Source of the DNA: Cytobacillus kochii
GTDB taxonomy: Bacteria; Bacillota; Bacilli; Bacillales; Cytobacillaceae
Length of the DNA stretch: 64,000 bases
Assembly (NCBI RefSeq): GCF_020171845.1
Contig: NZ_JAIVAM010000013.1
Span: 62,001-126,000, forward strand
Direction: 5' to 3'
A program made the position numbers and the translations under genes. This document shows, in pieces, positions 40,522 to 50,325 of the stretch. The notes under the pieces are model-generated. The model had not been told where the DNA came from. It searched no databases and saw nothing but the letters and a program-made list of their open reading frames with translations. The number at the start of each line of letters is the position of its first letter. Positions within the stretch are counted from its first letter, which is position 1.

Positions 40522-41258
40522 TGAAAATAGATGTACTATCTCTATTTCCAGAAATGTTTGCAGGTGTATTCGGTCACTCTATCTTAAAAAAAGCAAGTGA
40601 AGCAGGAGCTGCATCCTATAATGTAGTGAACTTTAGGGAATATGCGGATAATAAACATCAAACAGTCGATGACTATCCCTATGGTGGCGGAGCGGGTATG
40701 GTGTTAAAACCACAGCCGATTTTTGATGCTGTCAGTGATATAAAGAGTAAAAGTGATGCAAATCCTCGTGTTATTCTTCTATGTCCTCAAGGGGAAAGGT
40801 TTACACAGAAAAAGGCTGAAGAGCTTGCCGAAAGTGAGCATCTTATTTTTATATGTGGACATTATGAAGGTTATGATGAACGGATCCGTGAACATATTGT
40901 AACTGATGAAATTTCCATTGGTGATTATGTATTAACAGGTGGAGAATTAGGAGCAATGGTTGTCATTGACAGTGTGGTGAGATTATTGCCTAATGTTTTA
41001 GGAAATCAAGAGTCACATATGAAAGATTCTTTTAGTACCGGGATGCTTGAACACCCTCATTATACGAGACCAGCTGATTTTCGAGGATTGAAAGTCCCGG
41101 ACGTATTAACCTCAGGAAACCATCTTCATATTGAACAATGGCGACAGAGGGAAACGTTAAAGAGAACATATCAACGACGTCCTGATTTACTTGAACAAAT
41201 AGATTTGACTGATGAAGAAAGAAATTGGTTAGAAGAAATAAAAAAAGAACAGATTTAA
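40521..41258 (+). CDS. trmD: tRNA (guanine-37-N1)-methyltransferase TrmD
   Basis: A 245-residue SPOUT methyltransferase protecting against frameshifting at proline codons. [13 protein letters not shown] opens it; [29 protein letters not shown] and [17 protein letters not shown] form the trefoil-knot cofactor site. It overlaps rimM by one base. Confidence 0.96.
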   Translation: MKIDVLSLFPEMFAGVFGHSILKKASEAGAASYNVVNFREYADNKHQTVDDYPYGGGAGMVLKPQPIFDAVSDIKSKSDANPRVILLCPQGERFTQKKAEELAESEHLIFICGHYEGYDERIREHIVTDEISIGDYVLTGGELGAMVVIDSVVRLLPNVLGNQESHMKDSFSTGMLEHPHYTRPADFRGLKVPDVLTSGNHLHIEQWRQRETLKRTYQRRPDLLEQIDLTDEERNWLEEIKKEQI

Positions 41259-41286
41259 CATTGATGTTCTGCGGATGATATGGTAT

Positions 41287-41370
41287 TATAATCTTTGTGA
41301 CTTGGGCTTGTTAAAAGTCTTTTGTCTGATAACGATGTTCCGCTGTAACACAAATGGTTTGCATGAGCGT
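41287..41370 (+). promoter_or_regulatory. rplS leader: -10 box and candidate L19-type leader fold
   Basis: A perfect TATAAT is at 41287-41292, without a clear -35. Downstream CGCT (41341-41344) can pair with AGCG (41366-41369), enclosing CAAA/TTTG (41351-41361), just before the rplS ribosome site. Bacillaceae rplS mRNAs are known to carry an autoregulatory L19 leader; I infer this is it but cannot match the consensus from memory. Confidence 0.4.
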
Positions 41371-41390
41371 CTTGGGAGGAGTTGAAAACG

Positions 41391-41735
41391 ATGCATAAAT
41401 TAATTCAAGAAATCACTCAAGAACAACTTCGTTCGGATCTACCTGAATTCCGTCCTGGGGATACTGTACGTGTACACGTTAGTATCGTAGAGGGAACTCG
41501 TGAGCGTATCCAAGTATACGAAGGAGTTGTGATTAAGCGTCGTGGTGGTGGAATTAGCGAAACTTTCACAGTTCGTAAGATTTCTTACGGTGTAGGCGTA
41601 GAGCGTACATTCCCTGTACACACACCTAAAATTGCGAAGCTTGAAGTAATTCGTCGCGGTAAAGTCCGTCGTGCGAAACTTTACTACCTACGTAACCTAC
41701 GTGGTAAAAAAGCTCGTATTAAAGAAATTCGATAA
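41391..41735 (+). CDS. rplS: 50S ribosomal protein L19
   Basis: A 114-residue L19 located at the subunit interface. [26 protein letters not shown] and the highly conserved [16 protein letters not shown] are all present. The ATG at 41391 is preceded by GGGAGGAG; a TTG nine bases earlier is less likely by comparison with B. subtilis. A terminator follows. Confidence 0.96.
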   Translation: MHKLIQEITQEQLRSDLPEFRPGDTVRVHVSIVEGTRERIQVYEGVVIKRRGGGISETFTVRKISYGVGVERTFPVHTPKIAKLEVIRRGKVRRAKLYYLRNLRGKKARIKEIR

Positions 41736-41795
41736 TCGGTTTAACAAAAGGGATGTAAGTTCAACTTATGTTACCTTAGTTAAAATGAAGAAAGG

Positions 41796-41823
41796 AGAGC
41801 TTGTATTTTTACAAGCTCTTTTT
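41796..41823 (+). terminator. Terminator after rplS
   Basis: AGAGCTTGT pairs with ACAAGCTCT around ATTTTT and is followed by a T run. The rest of the gap to 42055 is AT-rich; it has a small GTTTGAT/ATCAAAC hairpin near 41911-41932 and nothing else that I recognise. Confidence 0.88.
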
Positions 41824-42055
41824 CTATACATATTTCTCATTTCTGATATGATAATAACATACTTATAGGCTGTTTTTTCAGCATTGGTAGGGTGAAGAAG
41901 CAGTTTGATTCTACTAAATCAAACAATAGTTCATTGTATAGTTGCATCGTCTACTTCTTTTATGTATAAAATAAGAGTATGTCAATAATCGAGAGAATAA
42001 AACGCAACTGTATAAGTGGCTATGCTTTTAAAAGAGAAAGAATGGTGGGGAAACG

Positions 42056-42607
42056 ATGGCTAAGAAGAAAAGTGAATTATGGGAATGGACAAAGGCATTA
42101 GTTGTCGCCGTCTTGCTAGCAGCAATTATTAGATATTTTCTTTTTGCACCGATAGTGGTAGACGGATTATCGATGATGCCGACACTGCATGATCAAGACC
42201 GAATGATTGTTAATAAATTCAGTTATAAAATTGGAGAGCCTGATCGGTTCGATATCATTGTTTTTCATGCACCAGAAAATAAAGATTATATTAAAAGGGT
42301 CATTGGTTTACCTGGAGACAAAATTGAATATAAGGATGATACATTATACGTAAATGGGGAACCTTATGAGGAGCCATATCTTGACGAATATAAGCAACAA
42401 GTAGCTGATGGTCCATTAACAGAGCCATTTACGCTAGAGGAGAAAATCGGCCAAGAAACAGTGCCTGAGGGCCATTTGTTTGTGATGGGTGATAATCGCC
42501 GCTTTAGTAAAGATAGCCGTCATATTGGCCCAGTTCCTATGGAAGATGTATTAGGAACTGCTGGAATTATTTATTGGCCGATTGAGGATATTAGATTAAT
42601 TAAGTAG
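42056..42607 (+). CDS. lepB: Type I signal peptidase
   Basis: A 183-residue membrane signal peptidase of the SipS type. One N-terminal membrane helix (WTKALVVAVLLAAIIRYFLF) precedes the catalytic serine in DGLSMMPTLHD near 41 and the catalytic lysine in YIKRVIGLPGD near 80; MGDNRRFSKDSRHIG is the last conserved box. It cleaves Sec-type signal peptides outside the membrane. It has its own ribosome site (GGTGGGG) and terminator, so it is a separate unit between rplS and rbgA. Confidence 0.94.
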   Translation: MAKKKSELWEWTKALVVAVLLAAIIRYFLFAPIVVDGLSMMPTLHDQDRMIVNKFSYKIGEPDRFDIIVFHAPENKDYIKRVIGLPGDKIEYKDDTLYVNGEPYEEPYLDEYKQQVADGPLTEPFTLEEKIGQETVPEGHLFVMGDNRRFSKDSRHIGPVPMEDVLGTAGIIYWPIEDIRLIK

Positions 42608-42631
42608 ATTTGAATGAATGATAACATCTAA

Positions 42632-42730
42632 AACACAATATGGCGCTTAAGATGATTATTGCATGATTTCTCTTAACTTAAAGAATGGGTTTATCCTTTT
42701 TCTTAAACAAGCGCCATGATTGTGTTTTTT
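42632..42730 (+). terminator. Long terminator after the signal peptidase gene
   Basis: AACACAAT (42632-42639) and GGCGCTT (42642-42648) pair with AAGCGCC (42709-42715) and ATTGTGTT (42719-42726); a T run follows. The loop of about 60 bases is unusually long and may fold further. Confidence 0.75.
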
Positions 42731-42796
42731 TGTAGGTAATTTAAATGTTTAATAAAGCGTAAATTTGAAATGTGAATTTAAAGGTGATGATACGTA

Positions 42797-43660
42797 ATGA
42801 CAATACAATGGTTTCCAGGACATATGGCGAAAGCTAGACGAGAAGTAACTGAGAAGTTAAAGTTAGTCGATATTATTTTTGAATTGGTTGATGCAAGGAT
42901 TCCTCTATCCTCACGCAATCCAATGATTGAACAGATTATTCAACAAAAGCCTAGATTAGTATTGCTTAATAAAGCAGATATGGCAGATCCTATCCTAACG
43001 AAACAGTGGATTGACTATTTTAAAAGCAAAGGGTTAACCGCAATTAGTATTAATTCACAAGATGGCCAGGGTATGAAGGACATTACTCTAGCAGCAAAAC
43101 AATTACTTCAAGAGAAATTCGACAAGCAAAAAGCAAAGGGAATAAGGCCGCGAGCCATTCGAGCGATGATAGTTGGCATACCTAATGCAGGTAAGTCAAC
43201 CTTAATTAACCGCCTGGCGAAGAAGAATATCGCCAAAACAGGTAATAAGCCTGGCGTCACGAAGGCACAAAGTTGGATTAAAGTTGGAAAAGAGATGGAG
43301 CTACTTGACACGCCAGGGATTTTATGGCCGAAATTCGAAGATCAAGAAATTGGTTTAAAGCTTGCATTAACTGGTGCGATTAAAGATACGATCTTAAATC
43401 TACAAGATATTGCTGTTTATGCTCTGAGATTTATGACAGAACACTACCCAGAGAAGTTAGTTGAAAGGTATCAATTAAATGAGCTTCCTGAAGAAATCGT
43501 AGAACTATTTGATGAAATTGGCCAAAAAAGAGGCTGCTTAGTGAGCGGTGGTACAGTTGATTATGATAAGGTGACAGAGTTAATCATTAGAGAGTTCCGC
43601 TCAGAAAAATTTGGTCGCTTAACATTAGAAAGTCCGAAAGATATAATAGAAGAAGAGTAA
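42797..43660 (+). CDS. rbgA: Ribosome biogenesis GTPase RbgA (YlqF)
   Basis: A 287-residue circularly permuted GTPase needed for late 50S assembly (uL16 incorporation). [13 protein letters not shown] opens the protein with the catalytic histidine; NKADMADP (G4) comes before [14 protein letters not shown] (G1) and [10 protein letters not shown] (G3); the C-terminal helical domain binds rRNA. Essential in B. subtilis. A terminator separates it from rnhB. Confidence 0.96.
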   Translation: MTIQWFPGHMAKARREVTEKLKLVDIIFELVDARIPLSSRNPMIEQIIQQKPRLVLLNKADMADPILTKQWIDYFKSKGLTAISINSQDGQGMKDITLAAKQLLQEKFDKQKAKGIRPRAIRAMIVGIPNAGKSTLINRLAKKNIAKTGNKPGVTKAQSWIKVGKEMELLDTPGILWPKFEDQEIGLKLALTGAIKDTILNLQDIAVYALRFMTEHYPEKLVERYQLNELPEEIVELFDEIGQKRGCLVSGGTVDYDKVTELIIREFRSEKFGRLTLESPKDIIEEE

Positions 43661-43709
43661 TGTGTTCATGAACGGAAAGAAGAATATAGTAAGTACATTA
43701 TCCGATTAT

Positions 43710-43739
43710 AAAGGTCTTAATCATAGGCCTTTATTTTTT
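43710..43739 (+). terminator. Terminator after rbgA
   Basis: AAAGGTCT pairs with AGGCCTTT (one T-G pair), followed by ATTTTTT. Confidence 0.8.
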
Positions 43740-43802
43740 CGTCCATAAACGCAAATGTTTAAGAATTTGACCAATCTGTCGATGAAATAGGAGAGTGCAG
43801 AT

Positions 43803-44576
43803 ATGAAATCGATTAAAGAAATAGAGCAATTATTAAAAAATAGTGATAGAGAAGATGACTACATAAAAACATTAAGATTAGATGAAAGAAAAGGTGTGCA
43901 AAAAGCATTAGGACGATGGGAAAAGCAAATAGAAAAACGAGAAGCCTTACTAGAGAAGTACGAGCTTATGCAAAAATATGAAAAGCTATTTAATAGGGAA
44001 GGTTATCGGTTGATCGCCGGTATAGATGAGGTAGGGCGAGGACCGTTAGCTGGACCAGTTGTAGCCGCCGCCGTTATTTTACCTGAGAACATTCAGCTTC
44101 TAGGTATTGATGATTCAAAAAAACTCTCTGAAGAGAGACGTTTGTATTATTATGAAAGAATTATGGAGGAAGCAACTGCTGTTTCAACATGTATGATTGA
44201 TCATCATGAGATTGATACAATGAATATTTTAGAGGCATCGAAAAAAGCGATGATACATGCGGTAAATAGTTTGCATACTCAACCTGATTTTTTGCTTATT
44301 GATGCCGTTAAACTACCCACACCCTACCCGAGTGAATCAATTATAAAGGGTGATAGCAAAAGTATTAGTATTGCTGCTGCATCGGTTGTAGCAAAAGTAG
44401 AACGTGACAGGTTGATGAAAGATTATGATCAACAATATCCTGACTATGGATTTGCGAAAAATATGGGCTACGGTACAAAGGAACATTTACGTGCAATTGA
44501 AGAAAAAGGAATATCGCCCATTCATCGCCGTAGCTTTGCTCCAGTTAAAGATTTTCTAATTGACAATAGAAGGTGA
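43803..44576 (+). CDS. rnhB: Ribonuclease HII
   Basis: A 257-residue enzyme cutting RNA in RNA-DNA hybrids, including single ribonucleotides in DNA. After an N-terminal extension of about 70 residues (usual in Bacillus) comes AGIDEVGRGPLAGPV with catalytic Asp and Glu, then GIDDSKKLSEE, LLIDAVKLPT with another Asp, and SIAAASVVAKVERD. It overlaps or abuts ylqG, the next gene. Confidence 0.95.
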   Translation: MKSIKEIEQLLKNSDREDDYIKTLRLDERKGVQKALGRWEKQIEKREALLEKYELMQKYEKLFNREGYRLIAGIDEVGRGPLAGPVVAAAVILPENIQLLGIDDSKKLSEERRLYYYERIMEEATAVSTCMIDHHEIDTMNILEASKKAMIHAVNSLHTQPDFLLIDAVKLPTPYPSESIIKGDSKSISIAAASVVAKVERDRLMKDYDQQYPDYGFAKNMGYGTKEHLRAIEEKGISPIHRRSFAPVKDFLIDNRR

Positions 44577-44584
44577 TAAGGTTG

Positions 44585-46348
44585 GTGAAAGTGAATGAAT
44601 TAACGCAGGTTTCCAAAGATCAAATAAAAAACCAGCCACTCATGTTACGGCCGGGACAATTGTTAAAGGGCAAAGTTGTAAAGGTGAACGAGGAAAACAT
44701 GGCTGAAATTCAAATAGGGGCTCAGAAGATTTATGCGAAAACCTCAATCAATCTTATTAACAATAGTGATATTTGGTTTGTGGTGCAAAAGAATGGTGAG
44801 GGAGTTAACTTACAAATTATCGATGAAAATCAACTTTTAAAAGGCATATCGCCCCAAGCGATTCTACAAACGATGGGTATAAATGCTACACAAGAAAAGG
44901 TTGAGCTCCTTAAATGGTTTCAAAGTCGAGAGATCCCACTTACTCAATCACTTGTAAAATCATTTATTCATTGGATGACAGGGGATACAAAACAAGATAT
45001 CGCTGTGTTTAAAACACTTCTAGATAGACGATTACCATTAACTAAAGAAGTTTTCAACGCCGTACATAGCATGAAAAATGAGCCAACAATCACGTTCGCA
45101 ATAAACAATCTTCAACATAAGCTTACGCCCTATCTCAATAACGAAACAGCTCAAACACTTGATAACCTTTTAAATAAATTTAACCATCTTTTCAATGATA
45201 AAATGTTAACAAGTTTAATGGATGGCTGGCTGAAAAATAGCGTTCAAGCAAAAGAAAGTTTCTCCTTGCTACAAAAGTTAGGTGTATTTTCGTCGAAAAG
45301 CAGTGAAGCACAAATCATTCAGCAACTGTTATATACCAGTTCAGGTGAAAAAAATAAAGCAATATTAACTCTTTTACAAAATATACAAAGCGGGGGATTA
45401 CAAAAACAAACGGCCCCTTTTTTGCTCACATTAACAAAATTAAATCATGCTTTTTCATATACATGGGAGAGTGGGACTAATTTACAGGCTAGCATAAAAA
45501 GTGGAGAAATTACATTGCCTTTAAATGCTAACCAGCTAACAAGTTTAATAAAGGATGGTCTGGCGAAATTATATGACCATCCGTCCACCCCCATGAAGCA
45601 AACCTCATTAGCACTTGTAGATGTTTATTCACGTATGCAAGAACAACTTCAAGTGCTAGAAAACACAAATAAAAACGCTTTTTCAAAAGCGCAACAACTT
45701 TTGTATAATATTGCAGAAGAAAACAGGCAACAATTACATAACCCAGTGATGATAAAGAGTGAACTTAAGTACATATTAGCTATATTCGGTTTAACTTATG
45801 AACAGCAACTTAATGAAAGACAGCCAATTAACATTCAGGCGATTAAACCACTCATTTTACAGTTGATCAAAGAAATTCAGCAACCTGCACTCACCGAAGC
45901 TGCTAAAGAGTTATTAAATAAAATCACTGGGATGCAGTTACTTTCACATGATACAAATGGACTCTCACACTTTGCCCTGCAGTTGCCATTTCCACTAAGC
46001 CCATTCAGTAAACTCCTTTCAATGCAGTGGTCAAGTAAAAGGAAAAAGAATGGAGAAATTGATCCAAGTTTCTGTCGGGTGCTATTTCATTTAAATATGG
46101 AAACATTGGGTGAGACTTATATAAAGTTGCAGATTCAAAACAGAGTAATTACGATGAATATTTCAACTGAAAACAAAGAACTGCTCCCAGATACGCAGCC
46201 TTATGAGGAGCTGATTAAACGTAAATTAAACGAAACGAATTATCAATTAACACAAATTAATTTTTCCGAAATAACAAGTAAAGTGGAAGAGGATAAGAAG
46301 GATAAGGCGAATATATTACAAATTACAGGTGTGGATATGCGAATATGA
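44585..46348 (+). CDS. ylqG: FliK-like protein YlqG (flagellar hook-length-control C-terminal-like domain)
   Basis: A protein of about 587 residues, poorly conserved along its length. The start contains LRPGQLLKGKVVKV followed by AEIQIGAQ, a small barrel-like segment. The middle is helical and rich in Asn, Gln and Leu. Residues about 500-575 (VLFHLNMETLGETYIKLQIQ, then VITMNISTENKELL and EELIKRKLNETNYQLTQINF) resemble the Flg_hook domain of FliK, where the LxPExLGxxxVxL pattern lies. Start uncertain: GTG 44585 fits AGGTGAT best; TTG 44582 or GTG 44573 are possible. It overlaps ylqH by four bases. Function unknown; FliK similarity is by eye. Confidence 0.7.
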   Translation: MKVNELTQVSKDQIKNQPLMLRPGQLLKGKVVKVNEENMAEIQIGAQKIYAKTSINLINNSDIWFVVQKNGEGVNLQIIDENQLLKGISPQAILQTMGINATQEKVELLKWFQSREIPLTQSLVKSFIHWMTGDTKQDIAVFKTLLDRRLPLTKEVFNAVHSMKNEPTITFAINNLQHKLTPYLNNETAQTLDNLLNKFNHLFNDKMLTSLMDGWLKNSVQAKESFSLLQKLGVFSSKSSEAQIIQQLLYTSSGEKNKAILTLLQNIQSGGLQKQTAPFLLTLTKLNHAFSYTWESGTNLQASIKSGEITLPLNANQLTSLIKDGLAKLYDHPSTPMKQTSLALVDVYSRMQEQLQVLENTNKNAFSKAQQLLYNIAEENRQQLHNPVMIKSELKYILAIFGLTYEQQLNERQPINIQAIKPLILQLIKEIQQPALTEAAKELLNKITGMQLLSHDTNGLSHFALQLPFPLSPFSKLLSMQWSSKRKKNGEIDPSFCRVLFHLNMETLGETYIKLQIQNRVITMNISTENKELLPDTQPYEELIKRKLNETNYQLTQINFSEITSKVEEDKKDKANILQITGVDMRI

Positions 46349-46656
46349 ATGGACAAAACGCTAAACAAGCAGTTGCCTTAACTTACTCAGAAAAGATGGA
46401 TGCACCGGTCGTTTCTGCAAAGGGAAAAGGGCTTATTGCAGAAAATATAATAACTGTTGCACAACAGCATGAATTACCGATCCAAGAAGACCCTTCTTTA
46501 GTGGAGTTACTAGGAAAATTAAATATGAATGAAAAGATACCTGAAGAGCTGTATCAAGTAGTCGCGGAAGTTTTCGCGTTTATTTATCAAGTAGACAAAA
46601 AGGCGAAAGACGGAGAAGTGCGAAATAATGGCGTCCGTTCACTGAATCAACAATAA
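46345..46656 (+). CDS. ylqH: FlhB C-terminal-like protein YlqH
   Basis: A 103-residue protein matching the cytoplasmic C-terminal domain of the export-gate protein FlhB after the NPTH cleavage site: AVALTYSEKMDAPVVSAKGKG, then ENIITVAQQHELPIQEDP and IPEELYQVVAEVFAFIYQVDK. The membrane domain and NPTH motif are missing, so it is a stand-alone FlhB-C, like the FlhX proteins of epsilon-proteobacteria. ATGA overlap with ylqG implies coupled translation. It sits far from the flagellar operon that begins at 58.7 kb. Role unknown; interaction with YlqG is inferred from FliK-FlhB biology. Confidence 0.85.
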   Translation: MNGQNAKQAVALTYSEKMDAPVVSAKGKGLIAENIITVAQQHELPIQEDPSLVELLGKLNMNEKIPEELYQVVAEVFAFIYQVDKKAKDGEVRNNGVRSLNQQ

Positions 46657-46906
46657 TACTTTTTGACCCATTCAAGTAAAGAGAATTGTAATTAATCATC
46701 TTTTTGAAAAGGCGAAGTAGTTGAAACAATAATATTTTTTTGAAATAGAAAAAATGCGATGAGATAAAGGCTTAAAGCACTTTTTTTGAATAAGTATTGA
46801 ATCAGCTGATTGAATATTTCAGCTAATACAGTAGACAACTTTTGTCACATTATATAAAATGTAAACGCAGTCTAATTTTTTGAAGAGTTAGTTAGGAGGA
46901 TGGGAA

Positions 46907-48067
46907 ATGAATATACATGAGTATCAAGGAAAAGAAGTCCTCAGACAATACGGGGTTGCAGTACCAAATGGTAAAGTAGCATTCACTGTTGAAGAAGCAG
47001 TAGAAGCCGCAAAAGAATTAGGTACTGACGTTTGTGTTGTAAAGGCGCAAATCCATGCAGGTGGACGTGGAAAAGCTGGCGGAGTAAAAGTAGCTAAAAA
47101 CTTGGAAGAAGTGCGTACATATGCTGAAGAAATTCTAGGTAAAACGCTTGTTACTCACCAAACAGGACCAGAAGGAAAAGAAGTAAAACGTTTGCTTATT
47201 GAAGAAGGTTGCGACATTCAAAAAGAATATTATGTTGGACTAGTTTTAGACCGTGCAACTTCTCGTGTAACGCTAATGGCTTCTGAAGAAGGCGGAACAG
47301 AAATTGAAGAAGTAGCAGAAGCTACTCCAGAGAAAATCTTTAAAGAAGAAATTGATCCAGTTGTTGGATTAACAGCGTTCCAAGCACGTCGTATTGCTTT
47401 TAATATTAATATCCCTACAAAGCTTGTAAACCAAGCTGTTAAATTTATGATGGGTCTTTATCAAGCATATGTAGAAAAAGATTGTTCAATTGCTGAAATA
47501 AACCCATTAGTTGTAACAGGGGACGGTAAAGTAATGGCCCTTGATGCAAAATTAAACTTCGATAGCAACGCATTATATCGTCGTAAAGACATTTTAGAAA
47601 TGCGTGATTTAGAGGAAGAAGATACAAAAGAAATTGAAGCTTCTAAATATGACTTAAGCTATATCGCACTTGATGGTAACATTGGTTGTATGGTTAACGG
47701 TGCGGGCCTTGCTATGTCTACAATGGACATTATCAAGCATTATGGCGGCGATCCGGCAAACTTCCTTGATGTTGGGGGCGGTGCGACTGCTGAGAAAGTA
47801 ACTGAAGCATTCAAAATTATCCTTTCTGATGAAAATGTTAAAGGTATTTTCGTTAATATCTTTGGCGGAATTATGAAATGTGATGTTATTGCTACAGGTG
47901 TTGTTGAAGCGGCTAAACAAGTTGGATTAGAAGTTCCTCTAGTTGTACGTTTAGAAGGTACAAATGTGGACTTAGGTAAGAAAATTCTTGCTGAATCTGA
48001 TGTTGAAATCGTTGCAGCAGACTCTATGGCTGACGGAGCGCAAAAAATCGTATCACTTGTAGGATAA
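46907..48067 (+). CDS. sucC: Succinyl-CoA synthetase beta subunit
   Basis: A 386-residue ATP-grasp subunit converting succinyl-CoA to succinate with ATP/GTP formation in the citric acid cycle. [40 protein letters not shown], and [12 protein letters not shown] with [12 protein letters not shown] are the nucleotide and interface motifs. It begins behind TTAGGAGGATGG. The 250-base gap upstream has AT-rich sequence and weak hairpins but no certain promoter. sucD follows. Confidence 0.96.
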   Translation: MNIHEYQGKEVLRQYGVAVPNGKVAFTVEEAVEAAKELGTDVCVVKAQIHAGGRGKAGGVKVAKNLEEVRTYAEEILGKTLVTHQTGPEGKEVKRLLIEEGCDIQKEYYVGLVLDRATSRVTLMASEEGGTEIEEVAEATPEKIFKEEIDPVVGLTAFQARRIAFNINIPTKLVNQAVKFMMGLYQAYVEKDCSIAEINPLVVTGDGKVMALDAKLNFDSNALYRRKDILEMRDLEEEDTKEIEASKYDLSYIALDGNIGCMVNGAGLAMSTMDIIKHYGGDPANFLDVGGGATAEKVTEAFKIILSDENVKGIFVNIFGGIMKCDVIATGVVEAAKQVGLEVPLVVRLEGTNVDLGKKILAESDVEIVAADSMADGAQKIVSLVG

Positions 48068-48159
48068 GACCTATAGGTAGATGACGAAAAAAAGTGATAA
48101 TGGGCATCGTGCCTTAGTTATTATTTTTGAGATACGGAAATCAGGAAGGAGAAAAAAAC

Positions 48160-49062
48160 ATGAGCGTATTTATTAATAAAGATACAAAAGTGATTGTACA
48201 AGGAATTACCGGTTCAACTGCGCTATTCCATACAAAACAAATGCTTGAATATGGTACTAAAATTGTCGGCGGTGTGACTCCTGGTAAGGGTGGCATGGAA
48301 GTTGAAGGTGTACCTGTTTTTAATACTGTGAAAGAAGCTGTTGAAGCAACTGGTGCGACTGCATCTGTTATCTATGTTCCAGCACCTTTTGCTGCAGATT
48401 CAATCATGGAAGCAACTGATGCTGAATTAGATCTTGCTATCTGTATCACAGAACACATTCCAGTACTTGATATGGTGAAAGTGAAACGTTACATGGAAGG
48501 TAAGAAAACGCGTCTAGTTGGACCTAACTGTCCTGGTGTTATTACAGCAGATGAATGTAAAATTGGTATTATGCCAGGATACATTCATAAAAAAGGTCAT
48601 GTGGGCGTAGTTTCACGTTCTGGTACATTAACTTATGAAGCAGTGCACCAATTATCAGAAGCTGGAATTGGACAAACAACTGCAGTAGGTATTGGTGGAG
48701 ATCCTGTTAATGGTACAAACTTCATCGATGTACTAAAAGAGTTTAATAATGACCCTGAAACTTATGCAGTTATCATGATTGGTGAAATCGGTGGTACTGC
48801 AGAAGAAGAAGCTGCTGAGTGGGTAAAAGCGAACATGACTAAGCCTGTTGTTGGCTTTATTGGTGGTCGTACAGCGCCTCCAGGAAAACGTATGGGCCAT
48901 GCTGGTGCGATTATTTCTGGTGGTAAAGGAACAGCTGATGAAAAAATCCGTGTAATGAATGAATGCGGAATACAAGTAGCTGATACACCTTCAGTAATGG
49001 GTGAAACACTTATTAAAGTGTTAAAAGAAACTGATCTTTATGATAAATGTAAAACGCATTAA
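48160..49062 (+). CDS. sucD: Succinyl-CoA synthetase alpha subunit
   Basis: A 300-residue subunit binding CoA and carrying the phosphohistidine. [18 protein letters not shown] is the CoA-binding start; [18 protein letters not shown] and [14 protein letters not shown] follow; the active His is in [11 protein letters not shown] near 246. The ATG at 48160 follows AGGAAGGAG; the open frame extends upstream without a better site. A perfect terminator follows. Confidence 0.96.
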   Translation: MSVFINKDTKVIVQGITGSTALFHTKQMLEYGTKIVGGVTPGKGGMEVEGVPVFNTVKEAVEATGATASVIYVPAPFAADSIMEATDAELDLAICITEHIPVLDMVKVKRYMEGKKTRLVGPNCPGVITADECKIGIMPGYIHKKGHVGVVSRSGTLTYEAVHQLSEAGIGQTTAVGIGGDPVNGTNFIDVLKEFNNDPETYAVIMIGEIGGTAEEEAAEWVKANMTKPVVGFIGGRTAPPGKRMGHAGAIISGGKGTADEKIRVMNECGIQVADTPSVMGETLIKVLKETDLYDKCKTH

Positions 49063-49072
49063 TTAATAGATG

Positions 49073-49104
49073 AAGTCCCCTTTATAAAGAAGGGGACTTT
49101 ATTA
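49073..49104 (+). terminator. Terminator after sucD
   Basis: AAGTCCCC (49073-49080) pairs with GGGGACTT (49092-49099), then TATT. Confidence 0.8.
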
Positions 49105-49112
49105 AATAAAAT

Positions 49113-49127
49113 AATTTTCTTAAAATT
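49113..49127 (+). promoter_or_regulatory. CodY-box-like sequence upstream of dprA
   Basis: AATTTTCTTAAAATT differs by one base from the CodY consensus AATTTTCWGAAAATT. It lies between the sucD terminator and the dprA ribosome site. In AT-rich DNA such matches can arise by chance, and ComK sites are also A/T boxes. Confidence 0.4.
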
Positions 49128-49148
49128 TAGAAAAAGGAGTGTGTTCTT

Positions 49149-50027
49149 ATGAATGATTTGATGACAACTAAACTACTCGCTCTCCATCATTGTCAATCTG
49201 TATCGTGGAAAACGTTATATCAAATTGTAAAAGCAGATCCCACCCTTTCCTCCATCTCTTTTCAGCGACCAAAACCTCTCCCTTATTTTCACTTCCTAAC
49301 TGCAAATACGAGAAATAAAATTAATGATGAGATGCTTACCTTAAACATGGAAGAGCTACTTTCACAATATGTGAACAATGACATACAAATCATTTCTATT
49401 ATGGATGAAAATTATCCTAAGCTTTTGAGGGAAACGTATCAGCCACCTTGGTTTCTCTATGCAAAAGGAGACTTGTCGTTACTAAATATGAAACCAATTC
49501 TTTCTGTTGTCGGAAGTCGAAATATGACTGAATACGGGGCGAGAGTAATCGAAGAAATTTTTCCCACACTCATAAAAAGAGGATTTATTATCGCAAGTGG
49601 TTTAGCAAAAGGAGTAGATGCCCATGCTCATAAGGTAGCTATGCACTTGAGTGGGCATACGATTGGTGTATTGGGAAGTGGATTTTTTAATATGTATCCA
49701 ACAAGTAACCGCCATTTATTTCAGCAAATGTCTCGTAATCATCTTGTGTTATCAGAGTACCCACCGCATACAAAAGCGGAAAGATGGCATTTTCCAATGA
49801 GAAATCGCATAATTAGTGGTATTAGCCGTGCGACTTTAGTCATTGAGGCAAAAAGGAAAAGCGGTTCTCTTATTACTGCTAACTTTGCTGTTCAAGAAGG
49901 TAGAGATGTGTTTGCGGTACCAGGAGGCATTCTTTCCCCTTTTTTCTCCGGAACGAATGAACTGATTCAAAATGGTGCGAAATTAATACTTTCAGCGGAA
50001 GATATTATAGAAGAGCTGGTATATTAG
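49149..50027 (+). CDS. dprA: DNA processing protein DprA (Smf)
   Basis: A 292-residue recombination mediator that binds incoming single-stranded DNA and loads RecA during transformation. The Rossmann core has SVVGSRNMTEYG, IASGLAKGVDAHAH, GVLGSGFFNMYPTSNRHLF and the SGSLITANFAVQEGRDVFAVPG segment. The C-terminal DprA winged helix is absent or very short, as in B. subtilis. It may be expressed on its own, since a terminator lies upstream and topA has a separate promoter. Confidence 0.95.
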   Translation: MNDLMTTKLLALHHCQSVSWKTLYQIVKADPTLSSISFQRPKPLPYFHFLTANTRNKINDEMLTLNMEELLSQYVNNDIQIISIMDENYPKLLRETYQPPWFLYAKGDLSLLNMKPILSVVGSRNMTEYGARVIEEIFPTLIKRGFIIASGLAKGVDAHAHKVAMHLSGHTIGVLGSGFFNMYPTSNRHLFQQMSRNHLVLSEYPPHTKAERWHFPMRNRIISGISRATLVIEAKRKSGSLITANFAVQEGRDVFAVPGGILSPFFSGTNELIQNGAKLILSAEDIIEELVY

Positions 50028-50157
50028 GGGCAAAAATCATAAATTTTACAGGAATTTTTATGAAAAAGGTTGAAATTATTGAAAAACTGTTATACATTTT
50101 GCTTCAGAAGTTTGTTTGTATGACAACAAATGGAGAGGCGATAGTAGCGGTTTAGAT

Positions 50158-50186
50158 TTGACAAAGCTAAATAAATTGATTAATAA
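50158..50186 (+). promoter_or_regulatory. Candidate SigA promoter of topA
   Basis: A perfect TTGACA (50158-50163), 17 bases, TAATAA (50181-50186). It would leave a leader of about 130 bases with no other recognised signal in the dprA-topA gap. Confidence 0.45.
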
Positions 50187-50325
50187 TAGTGGATATTTCG
50201 AAGAACAAATATGATTGAGCATTTAAATAGGTAGAAAATGGTCAATAAATAACAATAAACATTTATCTAAAATGAAAGAAACAGCGGGTTTAGCAAATTT
50301 ATTCCCTCTTGAGGAGGACAACTGG

